From positions 1 through 8,691 of the forward strand of contig CAZXCQ010000267.1 in NCBI GenBank assembly GCA_964639275.1: 8,691 nt of DNA, read 5' to 3'. This document shows positions 1 through 6,073 of this stretch, piece by piece; the first letter of the stretch is position 1; each line of letters begins with the position of its first letter. The notes beneath the pieces were generated by a model, which did not search any database, was not told where the DNA came from, and saw only the letters and a list, made by a program, of their open reading frames with translations. Origin of the DNA: CAZXCQ01 sp964639275 (GTDB lineage Bacteria > Desulfobacterota > DSM-4660 > Desulfatiglandales > Desulfatiglandaceae). Both the position numbers and the translations under genes were made by a program.

Positions 1-37
1 ATTCGGGACTACGCGTCCTGAGGATGACTTTTTCCAT
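1..37 (-). CDS. Start of an unidentified gene, cut by the left edge
   Basis: An ATG on the minus strand opens a frame that stays open for 12 codons (MEKVILRTRSPE) until the window ends. It starts 21 nt after the stop of the ArsC-like tail ORF, on the same strand. A purine-rich stretch with AGAGAG lies a few bases upstream and could serve as a weak ribosome-binding site. Twelve residues are too few to name a family. The spacing and strand would fit a gene of the same transcription unit, but an accidental open frame cannot be excluded. Confidence 0.3.
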   Translation of the reverse strand, partial: MEKVILRTRSPE

Positions 38-58
38 ATTCTTTCTCTCTTTCCGGGT

Positions 59-193
59 CTAGAAAGTATCTCTTAACCATTCTTTGATCTCGTCCCTTAC
101 ACGTCTGAAAACTTCCATCTTTTGTTGCTCATTACCTGCAAATGCTGCAGGATTCTCGAAATTTTGTCTAATTAAACATGCTGCTGTCAACAT
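59..193 (-). pseudogene. C-terminal remnant of an ArsC-like arsenate reductase
   Basis: A 44-codon minus-strand frame ends with a stretch (NFENPAAFAG, then FRRVRDEIKEWL) that resembles the C-terminal end of low-molecular-weight-phosphatase-type arsenate reductases, where a pattern like F-E-D-P-A, G-x-E-E-E-K, F-R-x-V-R-D-E-I closes the protein. Only this tail is present: the N-terminal P-loop with the catalytic cysteine (CxxxxxR) and the central part are absent. The similarity begins about residue 11 (near base 163), a few bases from the stop codon of the preceding 76-aa ORF at 168-170, so the join looks like a deletion or recombination breakpoint. The ATG at 193 has no good ribosome-binding site. 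The family assignment rests on recall of the C-terminal pattern, not on an alignment. A short genuine protein is the alternative. Confidence 0.45.
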
Positions 194-398
194 CGATATT
201 CTGATCTAGCCATGATATGATCCTATCACGCAGATCATCCGGTATGTTTTCATTTAACAATCTAAACTCTTTTGAATTGTGCTTCTCATCATACCGAAAC
301 ATTACTCTGCCCTTGACATCTATCTTCATGCCTAGATCCTCGCAATCTGATAGCTCAAAAATCGATGACATTTTGTGTACTAATCTCTTTTTGTCCAT
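168..398 (-). CDS. Small hypothetical protein, 76 aa
   Basis: I do not recognise this protein. It is hydrophilic and acidic, without a signal peptide or membrane segment, and appears to hold a short beta-type core (residues around GMKIDVKGRVMFRY) followed by a helix (IPDDLRDRIISWLDQNI). The start is supported by AAAGGA at 404-409, five bases before the ATG. The upstream region is AT-rich, so a promoter there is plausible, but no clean -35/-10 pair stands out. Its 3' end overlaps the ArsC-like tail ORF by 26 nt in another frame, and its last residues may be foreign if the join is a recombination scar. It lies in low-GC sequence unlike the genes to the right. It may be a real accessory gene or the surviving front of a longer one. 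Confidence 0.5.
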   Translation of the reverse strand: MDKKRLVHKMSSIFELSDCEDLGMKIDVKGRVMFRYDEKHNSKEFRLLNENIPDDLRDRIISWLDQNIDVDSSMFN

Positions 399-612
399 TC
401 TATTCCTTTGTTTTCCTATTTATCTTATATTACAATTACTTCAAGTATCGATTATGGTAAATATTTATTCTTAAATCGATTTTAGGAGTTTTACGAGAGT
501 CATTTACAGAATCAATAGAATACAGAAATGTTAGATTTATATTACAATCTCATTAGATTTTGGTTTGCTGGTAACTTCTCAGAACCCCGGGGGATAATGG
601 TTTTTGGTCCTT
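399..612. other. AT-rich non-coding stretch
   Basis: No convincing gene is visible on either strand. The sequence is AT-rich compared with the rest of the window. It probably contains the promoter of the 76-aa ORF at its left end. The left copy of an 11-bp inverted repeat (TTTTAGGAGTT at 480-490) starts here; its partner is at 780-790, inside the decayed vapC-like gene. Confidence 0.5.
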
Positions 613-1095
613 ATGATGTGTAATTTTGCAGGTATAGTGAAAAGCAATCTTTTTATGATTGGTCCCGTTTCTGAAAAGGCTCATGTTGGCCGAGGGGCTT
701 TTCAAAAGACTTGGATCAGTGGTAAGGGTGTGAGGCGAGTCTAACCAGGTTCTAACCTATTTTTTTGTTTTATTTAATGAACTCCTAAAACAAACCAAAC
801 TTTGACGTTGCCCCTGTGTTATGACGCTCCTGCCCCGATATTACAAGGCCGATTGGGCTTTGAGGCCGCTAACCTCTGGTACCGGGATGTGCTCAGTCTG
901 ACAAAGATTCTTTGGATCGACGGGTCAATCCAGAATCTGGCATATGAACTCTGGCTCAGCCCTGGGAGAAGAAAGCTGAGCCTTGTTGACTGTGTCAGTT
1001 TCGTAACAATGAGGCATTACAAGGCTGAGAGGGTCTTTGGATTTGACGAGCACTTTCAAGAGCAGGGATTTGAAATGGTGGGTCAAAGGGGGTGA
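613..1095 (+). pseudogene. Decayed PIN-domain (VapC-like) toxin gene
   Basis: The last 85 or so codons (about 835-1095) read as the C-terminal half of a PIN-domain ribonuclease: LQGRLGFEAANLWYRDVL, then KLSLVDCVSFVTM with the conserved acidic residue of the S-x-x-D-C motif, and FDEHFQEQGFEMV, the usual closing D-x-H-F-x-x-x-G-F. In the same frame upstream (from ATG 613 or 655), EKAHVGRGAFQKTWISGKG resembles the N-terminal H-x-x-A...W segment of these toxins. Between the two, the frame has stops at 742-744, 775-777 and 778-780, and the catalytic aspartate of the first strand is not recognisable. The gene therefore looks inactivated by substitutions plus an insertion in the middle. VapC toxins are RNases normally paired with an antitoxin just upstream; none is visible here. 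The C-terminal assignment is good, the N-terminal part tentative. Confidence 0.6.
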
Positions 1096-1153
1096 AGCCC
1101 GAATACGGCTGGAGGATGGAATTGAGCCACAGTTGAAAGCCATTTACGGCCTG

Positions 1154-2695
1154 CTACCTGTACTGTCTGGGATTTATTTGGAGTTTAGCTATCTTGTAGC
1201 CAAAGATCCGTTCTGTGGTTTGAAGGGCCTTTGCCGCCTGTCTCATATTCCCGCGGCTGGTCTTTAGTGCGTCGATGAGCAACTCCCTTTCAAATCGATC
1301 AACCGCGTCCTTTAACGACTGGGACTGCTGGGTACCGGTGTCTTTGGCGGTCTGCAGGGTAGGGGGCAGATGGTAGCTGTGGATGACCCTGTCATCGCAC
1401 AGGAGAATCGCCCTTTCCAGGCAGTTTTCCAGCTCTCTCACATTTCCGGGCCAGTGATACTGGGTCAGGGCCTCTATGGCAGGCGTGGAGATCCGCTTGA
1501 TATCCTTTTGATATTCGGATGCGTACTTCTCAAGAAAGTAATCGGCAAGCAGGAGGACATCGGCCTCACGTTCCCTCAGCGGGGGTAAATAGATAGGATA
1601 AACATTGAGTCGGTAGAAGAGATCTTCGCGAAAACTGCCCGCCTCAACCGCCTCGGCCAAGTCCCTATTGGTTGCCACAATGAGACGGACATTGACCTTT
1701 TGGGTCTTTACTCCCCCCAGCCTTTCCAACTCCTTTTCCTGAAGGACCCTTAGCAGCTTTCCCTGACTTTCAAGGGCAAGAGATCCGATTTCGTCGAGGA
1801 AAATGGTTCCCGTATTGGCCAGTTCGAACTTACCCACCTTTTCGCGGTTTGCCCCGGTAAAGGCCCCTTTTTCGTATCCAAAGAGCTCGGCCTCTACCAG
1901 GTTTGCAGGCAGAGCCGCGCAGTTGACCTTGATCAATGGGTTTTTGGAGCGGAGACTGTTATAATGGATGGCATTGGCCACCAGTTCTTTGCCCGTCCCG
2001 CTCTCTCCCAGAAGAAGGACATTGGCATTGCTCTTGGCCACCTGGGTGATAAGGTAAAAGACCTCCTGCATCTTGCGGCTGTTGCCGATGATATTGGTAA
2101 AGCTATACTTCTTGTTGAGCTCTTTTCTTAACCGGATATTCTCTTCCCGGAGTTGCTCCTGTTCCCTTTGTATCCTTTCGAGCATTGACGCCTTCTGGGC
2201 GATCAGACTGCTGATGACTATCAGAAGCCTTACGTCCTCGGCCAGCGGTGATGGCCCTTCAAAGACCCGGTCGACGCTGAGGGCCCCGATCACCTTTCCG
2301 TTCTCTTTTATGGGTACACAGATAAAGGAGATCTTTGACTTGTCGATCTGGCTCCTTGACCTTGTCCTATCCAGAAACAGCGGTTCATCATCTATCTTTG
2401 GTATTGCCATGGGTCGTCCCGATTCAATGACCCGTCCGGTGACGCCCTCACCCAATTTGTATCGTCCCCTGGTTTTTTCAGCAGATGAAATACCATGGGC
2501 CACTTCAATGTGAATTTCCGAGGTGTCAGGGTTCAGGAGGGCGATCGAACCCCTTTTCATGCCGAGATGCTCTGAGAGGAGATTGAGGACCGTGTATAGG
2601 GCGTTTCTCAGGTCCAGAGTGGCATGCAAGGCCTTTGTTATTTCGTAAAGGCAGGCAACCTCATCGGGCTTGTGTTTTATGGTCTTGGAAGGCAT
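1154..2695 (-). CDS. NifA-type sigma-54-dependent transcriptional activator
   Basis: This 513-aa protein is a bacterial enhancer-binding activator that uses ATP hydrolysis to open promoters bound by sigma-54 RNA polymerase. A GAF sensor domain occupies about residues 15-170, a short coiled coil about 171-197, and the AAA+ domain about 200-430, with Walker A GESGTGKE (230-237), the sigma-54-contacting GAFTGA loop (277-282), Walker B IFLDE (298-302), the FREDLFYRLNV sensor region (355-365) and WPGNVREL (415-422). A Fis-like HTH closes the protein (about 481-505), with TTERIFGYKIAKLQI, a form I associate with NifA-like regulators of deltaproteobacteria. All motifs are intact, so it should be active. 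The ATG is preceded by GAGGTG with seven bases of spacing. It is divergent from nadE. No nif genes are in view, so the target could be nitrogen fixation or more general nitrogen control; the gene symbol is left open. Confidence 0.9.
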   Translation of the reverse strand: MPSKTIKHKPDEVACLYEITKALHATLDLRNALYTVLNLLSEHLGMKRGSIALLNPDTSEIHIEVAHGISSAEKTRGRYKLGEGVTGRVIESGRPMAIPKIDDEPLFLDRTRSRSQIDKSKISFICVPIKENGKVIGALSVDRVFEGPSPLAEDVRLLIVISSLIAQKASMLERIQREQEQLREENIRLRKELNKKYSFTNIIGNSRKMQEVFYLITQVAKSNANVLLLGESGTGKELVANAIHYNSLRSKNPLIKVNCAALPANLVEAELFGYEKGAFTGANREKVGKFELANTGTIFLDEIGSLALESQGKLLRVLQEKELERLGGVKTQKVNVRLIVATNRDLAEAVEAGSFREDLFYRLNVYPIYLPPLREREADVLLLADYFLEKYASEYQKDIKRISTPAIEALTQYHWPGNVRELENCLERAILLCDDRVIHSYHLPPTLQTAKDTGTQQSQSLKDAVDRFERELLIDALKTSRGNMRQAAKALQTTERIFGYKIAKLQINPRQYR

Positions 2696-2798
2696 AGTCA
2701 GTCACCTCATACATTTATTTGTTGTCTGAGCAATGCGATGCGAAGGAGATACGGCATGGACCAAATGTCCGGATCATGGGGTAAAATCAATTTTTGTT

Positions 2799-2827
2799 AT
2801 TATACTACTAAATTGTAGGTTTTTCAA
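2799..2827 (-). promoter_or_regulatory. Sigma-70 promoter of the NifA-type regulator
   Basis: On the minus strand, TTGAAA (plus-strand 2822-2827) is followed after exactly 17 bp by TATAAT (plus-strand 2799-2804), an almost perfect vegetative promoter. Transcription would begin near 2792, giving a leader of about 97 nt before the regulator's ATG. No sigma-54 (-24/-12) element was seen here, so the activator itself appears to be made by the housekeeping sigma factor. Confidence 0.65.
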
Positions 2828-2843
2828 CCTGGCCATACAATTT
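2810..2843. repeat. Inverted repeat over the regulator's -35 box, possible operator
   Basis: The stretch reads AAATTGT AGGTT TTTC AACCT GGCCAT ACAATTT. The inner arms AGGTT/AACCT (2817-2821 and 2826-2830) and the outer arms AAATTGT/ACAATTT (2810-2816 and 2837-2843) are both perfect, with a six-base bulge on one side. The repeat covers the -35 hexamer and part of the spacer of the minus-strand promoter, a position where a bound protein would block the polymerase. The binding protein is unknown. Confidence 0.4.
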
Positions 2844-2952
2844 GGTGGGAATTGAAGGATAAGGTCCGGGACACGGGGCACGAATACTCTTTGGCAGCAA
2901 GGAACGAAGAGATAGGCAGGGGTTGTCATATGTATGGCATTCGATTTGCAAA

Positions 2953-2958
2953 TATAAT
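2953..2958 (+). promoter_or_regulatory. Possible -10 box for nadE
   Basis: TATAAT matches the consensus -10 exactly and lies about 60 bp before the nadE start codon. There is no good -35 at 16-18 bp (the nearest candidate, TTGTCA at 2923-2928, is 24 bp away), so the promoter is either activator-dependent or not here. Support is weak. Confidence 0.25.
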
Positions 2959-2986
2959 AAGATCTCCGATTTGGGAGACTCTCTAC

Positions 2987-2998
2987 ATCAGATCTGAT
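2987..2998. repeat. 12-bp perfect palindrome before the nadE ribosome-binding site
   Basis: ATCAGATCTGAT is perfectly self-complementary and ends four bases before the GGAGGAG ribosome-binding site of nadE (3002-3008). Its position inside the presumed leader would suit an operator or a structure that affects translation. A 12-bp perfect palindrome can also occur by chance, so this is only a candidate. Confidence 0.3.
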
Positions 2999-3017
2999 TG
3001 CGGAGGAGAAAGACGAT

Positions 3018-4703
3018 ATGCCAATGATACGAGTTGGTCAGGCCCAGATAAACCCCACGGTTGGCGCCTTTTCGGCCAACGTGGAAAAGATCATCGAATT
3101 CATCGAGAGGGGGCGCGCGCAGGGTGCAGACATTGTCACCTTTCCCGAACTCTGCGTATGTGGCTATCCCCCGGAGGATTTGCTTCTCAAGCGGAGTTTT
3201 CTAAAAGATAACCTCAATGCCATTGAGAAGATCAGAGAACAGGCAACGGATATCACAGTGGTGGTTGGATATACACAATATTTTGAGGGCAAGCTTTTTA
3301 ATGCCGCAGCCATTTTGCAAAACCGAAGGCTGGTGTCAACCTATCATAAGGTAGAGCTCCCTAACTATGGCGTTTTTGATGAAAAACGATACTTTGCCGA
3401 AGGTTCAGACCGGACGGTATTTGAAATGAATCAGGTCCGTTTTACCGTGACGATCTGCGAAGACATATGGATAGCGGGGAGCATACCCGAGCAAACTGCC
3501 CGGGATAGTGGAGCAGATTTTGTATTAAATATCTCAGCATCTCCCTTTCATGCGGGCAAACTGGATGTCCGACTTCAGGTTGGGGCGCGCTTTTCAAAGG
3601 GCACGAATGCCTTTTTGTGTTTTAACAACCTGGTGGGGGGACAGGACGAACTGGTGTTTGATGGGGGAAGTTTTGTCATGAGCTCCCGAGGGGAGGTGAT
3701 CTCACGCGCCGGGCGATTCAGGGAGGAGCTTCTGACGACCGATATTCAGATTGACCACCCCAAATCCCCCGTGGCATCTGTGATTTCTTTGGATTATCGG
3801 CATCGGCACCACGGGAATCAAATTGTCACAAGTATGGCCTCTGAATACGGCCGGCTCGAGGAGGTCTATGCGGCGCTTGTCCTGGGGACGGGGGATTATA
3901 TCAGAAAAAACGGGTTTAGAGGGGTTGTGCTCGGGTTGAGCGGGGGGATTGATTCTTGCCTCACCGCGGTGATCGCAGCTGACGCCCTGGGCCCCGACAA
4001 TGTTGTGGGGGTAACCATGCCCTCCGAATATACCTCCCGAGAGACACTGGGTGATGCAGAACAGATCGCAAGGAATTTGAAGATACAGTTGATCACCGTT
4101 CCCATTAAAGAGGTCTATGAATCCTATCTCACTTCACTCGGTGATATCCTGGGAGACAAAGGAATTACAGTGGCCCATGAGAATATCCAGGCACGGATCA
4201 GGGGAAACATCCTCATGGCCCTTTCCAATCGGTTTGGCTGGCTTGTACTGACAACGGGTAACAAGAGTGAAACGGCCGTAGGATACTGCACCCTTTATGG
4301 AGACATGGCAGGCGGATTTTCAGTCATCAAGGATGTCCCCAAGACCCTGGTATTTGAACTCTCAGAATATGTCAACGCGAGCCGCGGCCGGGAGATCATC
4401 CCTGTCAGTGTCCTTAAGAGGCCCCCTTCTGCAGAACTCAGACCGGATCAGAGGGATGAGGATTCACTTCCTCCGTATTCCGTACTTGATTCCATCCTGA
4501 AGGCCTATGTGGAAGAAGATATGGGCCCCAGCGGGGTCATTGGCGCCGGATTTGACCAAAAAACCGTCAACAAGGTGATCCGCATGGTTGATCTCAATGA
4601 ATACAAGAGGCGTCAGGCCCCGCCGGGTGTGAAGATAACACCCAAGGCCTTTGGTAAGGATCGTCGTCTACCCATTACCAATGCCTATCTCAAAAGCCTC
4701 TGA
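3018..4703 (+). CDS. nadE: Glutamine-dependent NAD+ synthetase
   Basis: This 561-aa enzyme makes NAD+ from nicotinic acid adenine dinucleotide, ATP and glutamine, the last step of NAD biosynthesis in the cytoplasm. The N-terminal nitrilase-type glutaminase (about 1-260) has the triad Glu44 (FPEL), Lys111 (HKVELPNYGVF) and Cys147 (TICEDIW). The C-terminal synthetase domain (about 275-561) has the ATP-pyrophosphatase P-loop SGGIDS (308-313), TTGNKSE (412-418) and PPSAELRPDQ (469-478). Length and motifs match the two-domain, ammonia-channelling form, so no separate glutaminase is needed. GGAGGAG lies nine bases before ATG 3018; the in-frame ATG at 3024 is possible but worse placed. It is divergent from the NifA-type regulator, which could link NAD synthesis to nitrogen status, though that is speculation. 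Its last 19 bp overlap the end of convergent kdnB. Confidence 0.95.
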   Translation: MPMIRVGQAQINPTVGAFSANVEKIIEFIERGRAQGADIVTFPELCVCGYPPEDLLLKRSFLKDNLNAIEKIREQATDITVVVGYTQYFEGKLFNAAAILQNRRLVSTYHKVELPNYGVFDEKRYFAEGSDRTVFEMNQVRFTVTICEDIWIAGSIPEQTARDSGADFVLNISASPFHAGKLDVRLQVGARFSKGTNAFLCFNNLVGGQDELVFDGGSFVMSSRGEVISRAGRFREELLTTDIQIDHPKSPVASVISLDYRHRHHGNQIVTSMASEYGRLEEVYAALVLGTGDYIRKNGFRGVVLGLSGGIDSCLTAVIAADALGPDNVVGVTMPSEYTSRETLGDAEQIARNLKIQLITVPIKEVYESYLTSLGDILGDKGITVAHENIQARIRGNILMALSNRFGWLVLTTGNKSETAVGYCTLYGDMAGGFSVIKDVPKTLVFELSEYVNASRGREIIPVSVLKRPPSAELRPDQRDEDSLPPYSVLDSILKAYVEEDMGPSGVIGAGFDQKTVNKVIRMVDLNEYKRRQAPPGVKITPKAFGKDRRLPITNAYLKSL

Positions 4704-5758
4704 TACAGCTCTTCGATCCTTTTCCTGGTCATTATTTCTCTCCAGTTGCTCCCCAGGGCATGTTCCCAGAGCGGATCAAGTCCGAGGGCAACATCCGTCA
4801 TCTTCTCCAACTCCTCAGGGCCGACATTGGGGAAGAGATCCTTTGGAAACTCGATGTTGTTCCTTTGGATCATCTGGTGGAATTCGCGCACCCCATCCGG
4901 GTAAAATTCCTCAAGGCAATCAAAGACCAGGCAATTGCCGACTCCATGGTGAATTCCAAGCACAAAGGAGAGCCCATAGGAAAGGGCATGACATACCCCC
5001 ACCTGCGAATAGGCAATACTCATGCCGCCGAAATAGGATGCCATCATCAGTTTGTCATCGCTATCCGGCCCGCCATCCAGGAAGACCTCCCTGCAAAGAT
5101 CAAGGGCCTTTTCGCCATAAGAGCGACTAAAGGCATTGAGAAAGCTCCCGGAGAGGGATTCCACGCAATGGGCATAGCAGTCCATTCCGGTATAGAAACG
5201 CTGGTTAGGGGGCGCATCTGCGATTAGCTCAGGGTCCAGAACGATCTGGTCAAATACCGTATGGTCGGAGTTGATCCCCAGCTTTTTTTCGGGACCGATG
5301 AGCACTGTGGTGCGGGAGGCCTCCGCCCCTGTTCCGGAAAGGGTGGGAATGCCCACATGATACACGGCCGGATTCTTGATCAGATCCCATCCCTGATAGT
5401 CCGCAGATGAACCGGGATTGGCGAGCATAAGGGATACGGCCTTGGCAATGTCCAGGGTCCCGCCCCCGCCGATTCCGATCACCCCGGCCGGGAGGTGACT
5501 GGAGAAGTCGCGGATCTTATCTGTCAATTGGTCCACATAGGCCGTCGTTGGCTCGTCATCCACATTGACCCATAAAGTGAGGTCCTGGGGCCTTATGGGA
5601 ATCCTTTGCCTCAAATTGGCATCAAGAAAGACGTCATCCACGGCAAAGATCATGAACGAATTGGTGACGTTTCGCTTTTGCTCAAGGATCTTATCCAGCT
5701 CTCCAAAAGAGCCCCTGCCAAAGAGGATTTGTCCAACCGATTTGCAGTTTTTGATCAC
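4685..5758 (-). CDS. kdnB: Kdo 8-oxidase KdnB (iron-containing alcohol dehydrogenase family)
   Basis: This 357-aa protein belongs to the group III metal-dependent alcohol dehydrogenases and resembles KdnB of Shewanella oneidensis along its length as I recall that sequence (VGQILFGRGSF, WVNVDDEP, YQGWDLIK, GTGAEASRT, GMDCYAHCVES, MMASYFGGMSIAYSQVG). KdnB oxidises C8 of 3-deoxy-D-manno-octulosonate (Kdo) to the aldehyde, the first step to Kdo8N for LPS. The nucleotide-binding GGGGTLD (97-103) is present, and the expected metal ligands are Asp193, His197, His257 and His271. The start is GTG 5758, with GGGGAGG at 5767-5773 eight bases upstream; the nearer ATG is in another frame and stops at once. 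It lies downstream of kdnA, separated by an inverted-repeat element. Family certainty is very high; the KdnB assignment is supported by the neighbouring kdnA. Confidence 0.88.
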   Translation of the reverse strand: MIKNCKSVGQILFGRGSFGELDKILEQKRNVTNSFMIFAVDDVFLDANLRQRIPIRPQDLTLWVNVDDEPTTAYVDQLTDKIRDFSSHLPAGVIGIGGGGTLDIAKAVSLMLANPGSSADYQGWDLIKNPAVYHVGIPTLSGTGAEASRTTVLIGPEKKLGINSDHTVFDQIVLDPELIADAPPNQRFYTGMDCYAHCVESLSGSFLNAFSRSYGEKALDLCREVFLDGGPDSDDKLMMASYFGGMSIAYSQVGVCHALSYGLSFVLGIHHGVGNCLVFDCLEEFYPDGVREFHQMIQRNNIEFPKDLFPNVGPEELEKMTDVALGLDPLWEHALGSNWREIMTRKRIEELYQRLLR

Positions 5759-5791
5759 CTCATTTTCCTCCCCGTATAACTTGAATACATG

Positions 5792-6055
5792 GGAACACTT
5801 TAGCCATTTTCAAAATTGAGACTTCCACAGGGGTATGGGGGTTCCGTTTTGAAGGGCGGATCCCTGTCTGAGACGGTTAGAGAGCGTTAAGAAATCACCG
5901 ACATCAACGTCACAAGAAACCATAAGACTTTGTGGCAAATACTACCTCTTATTTACTATTACGGCCTGTGATTTCTTTACGCTCTCTTACGGGCGAGTTA
6001 TACGCCCGAAAAAGGGAATCCCCATACCCCGGGTTTCAAGAAGCTAAAGTGTTAC
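5792..6055. mobile_element. MITE-like inverted-repeat element between kdnA and kdnB
   Basis: This 264-bp non-coding block has terminal inverted repeats GGAACACTTTAGC (5792-5804) and, reverse-complemented, GTAACACTTTAGC (6043-6055), 12/13 identical. Inside are two more inverted pairs: GGGGTATGGGG plus TTCC and TTTT (5830-5850 against 6010-6030, two mismatches in 21) and AGAGAGCGTTAAGAAATCAC (5879-5898 against 5968-5987, one mismatch in 20). Directly outside lie AATACATG (5784-5791) and AATACGTG (6056-6063), 7/8 identical, as expected for an 8-bp target duplication with one later change. The right end reads GTAA inward and duplications of 8 bp are made by IS66-family elements, so mobilisation by such a transposase is possible but unproven. 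No ORF or transposase is inside. Confidence 0.55.
5990..6008. repeat. Short GC-rich hairpin inside the MITE-like element
   Basis: CGGGCG (5990-5995) and CGCCCG (6003-6008) form a six-bp stem around a seven-base loop. It lies 66 bp past the kdnA stop. No T-run follows the stem on the minus strand, so it is not a standard intrinsic terminator for kdnA. On the plus strand it is followed by A residues, not T. Confidence 0.4.
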
Positions 6056-6073
6056 AATACGTGTCACCCTGGA

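Noticed and set aside
553..684. 43-codon minus-strand ORF opposite the decayed vapC-like gene
   Set aside because: No ribosome-binding site, no recognisable motif, and it is antisense to sequence better explained as PIN-domain remnant.
741..768. Rho-independent terminator (AGGTT CT AACCT followed by a T-run)
   Set aside because: The loop would be only two bases and the stem weak; the T-run lies in AT-rich inserted sequence within the pseudogene.
480..790. 11-bp perfect inverted repeat (TTTTAGGAGTT / AACTCCTAAAA) enclosing 311 bp, as a second MITE
   Set aside because: No further arms inside and no flanking duplication; a single 11-bp pair at this distance is expected about once by chance in a window of this size.
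802..1095. Intact small protein starting at TTG 802
   Set aside because: Its content is only the C-terminal part of a PIN domain, with no ribosome-binding site; better described as part of a pseudogene.
2696..3017. Sigma-54 (-24/-12) promoter for nadE or the regulator
   Set aside because: Several TGGC sequences occur, but none has the GC element at the required spacing.
2852..3211. 119-codon plus-strand ORF upstream of and into nadE
   Set aside because: Most of it overlaps the nadE coding sequence in another frame, and it shows no recognisable motif.
4651..5227. Two plus-strand ORFs of about 155-159 codons opposite kdnB
   Set aside because: They are antisense to a well-conserved enzyme, overlap each other in different frames and show no family features.
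5990..6008. Intrinsic terminator for kdnA
   Set aside because: The stem is not followed by a T-run on the transcribed strand.
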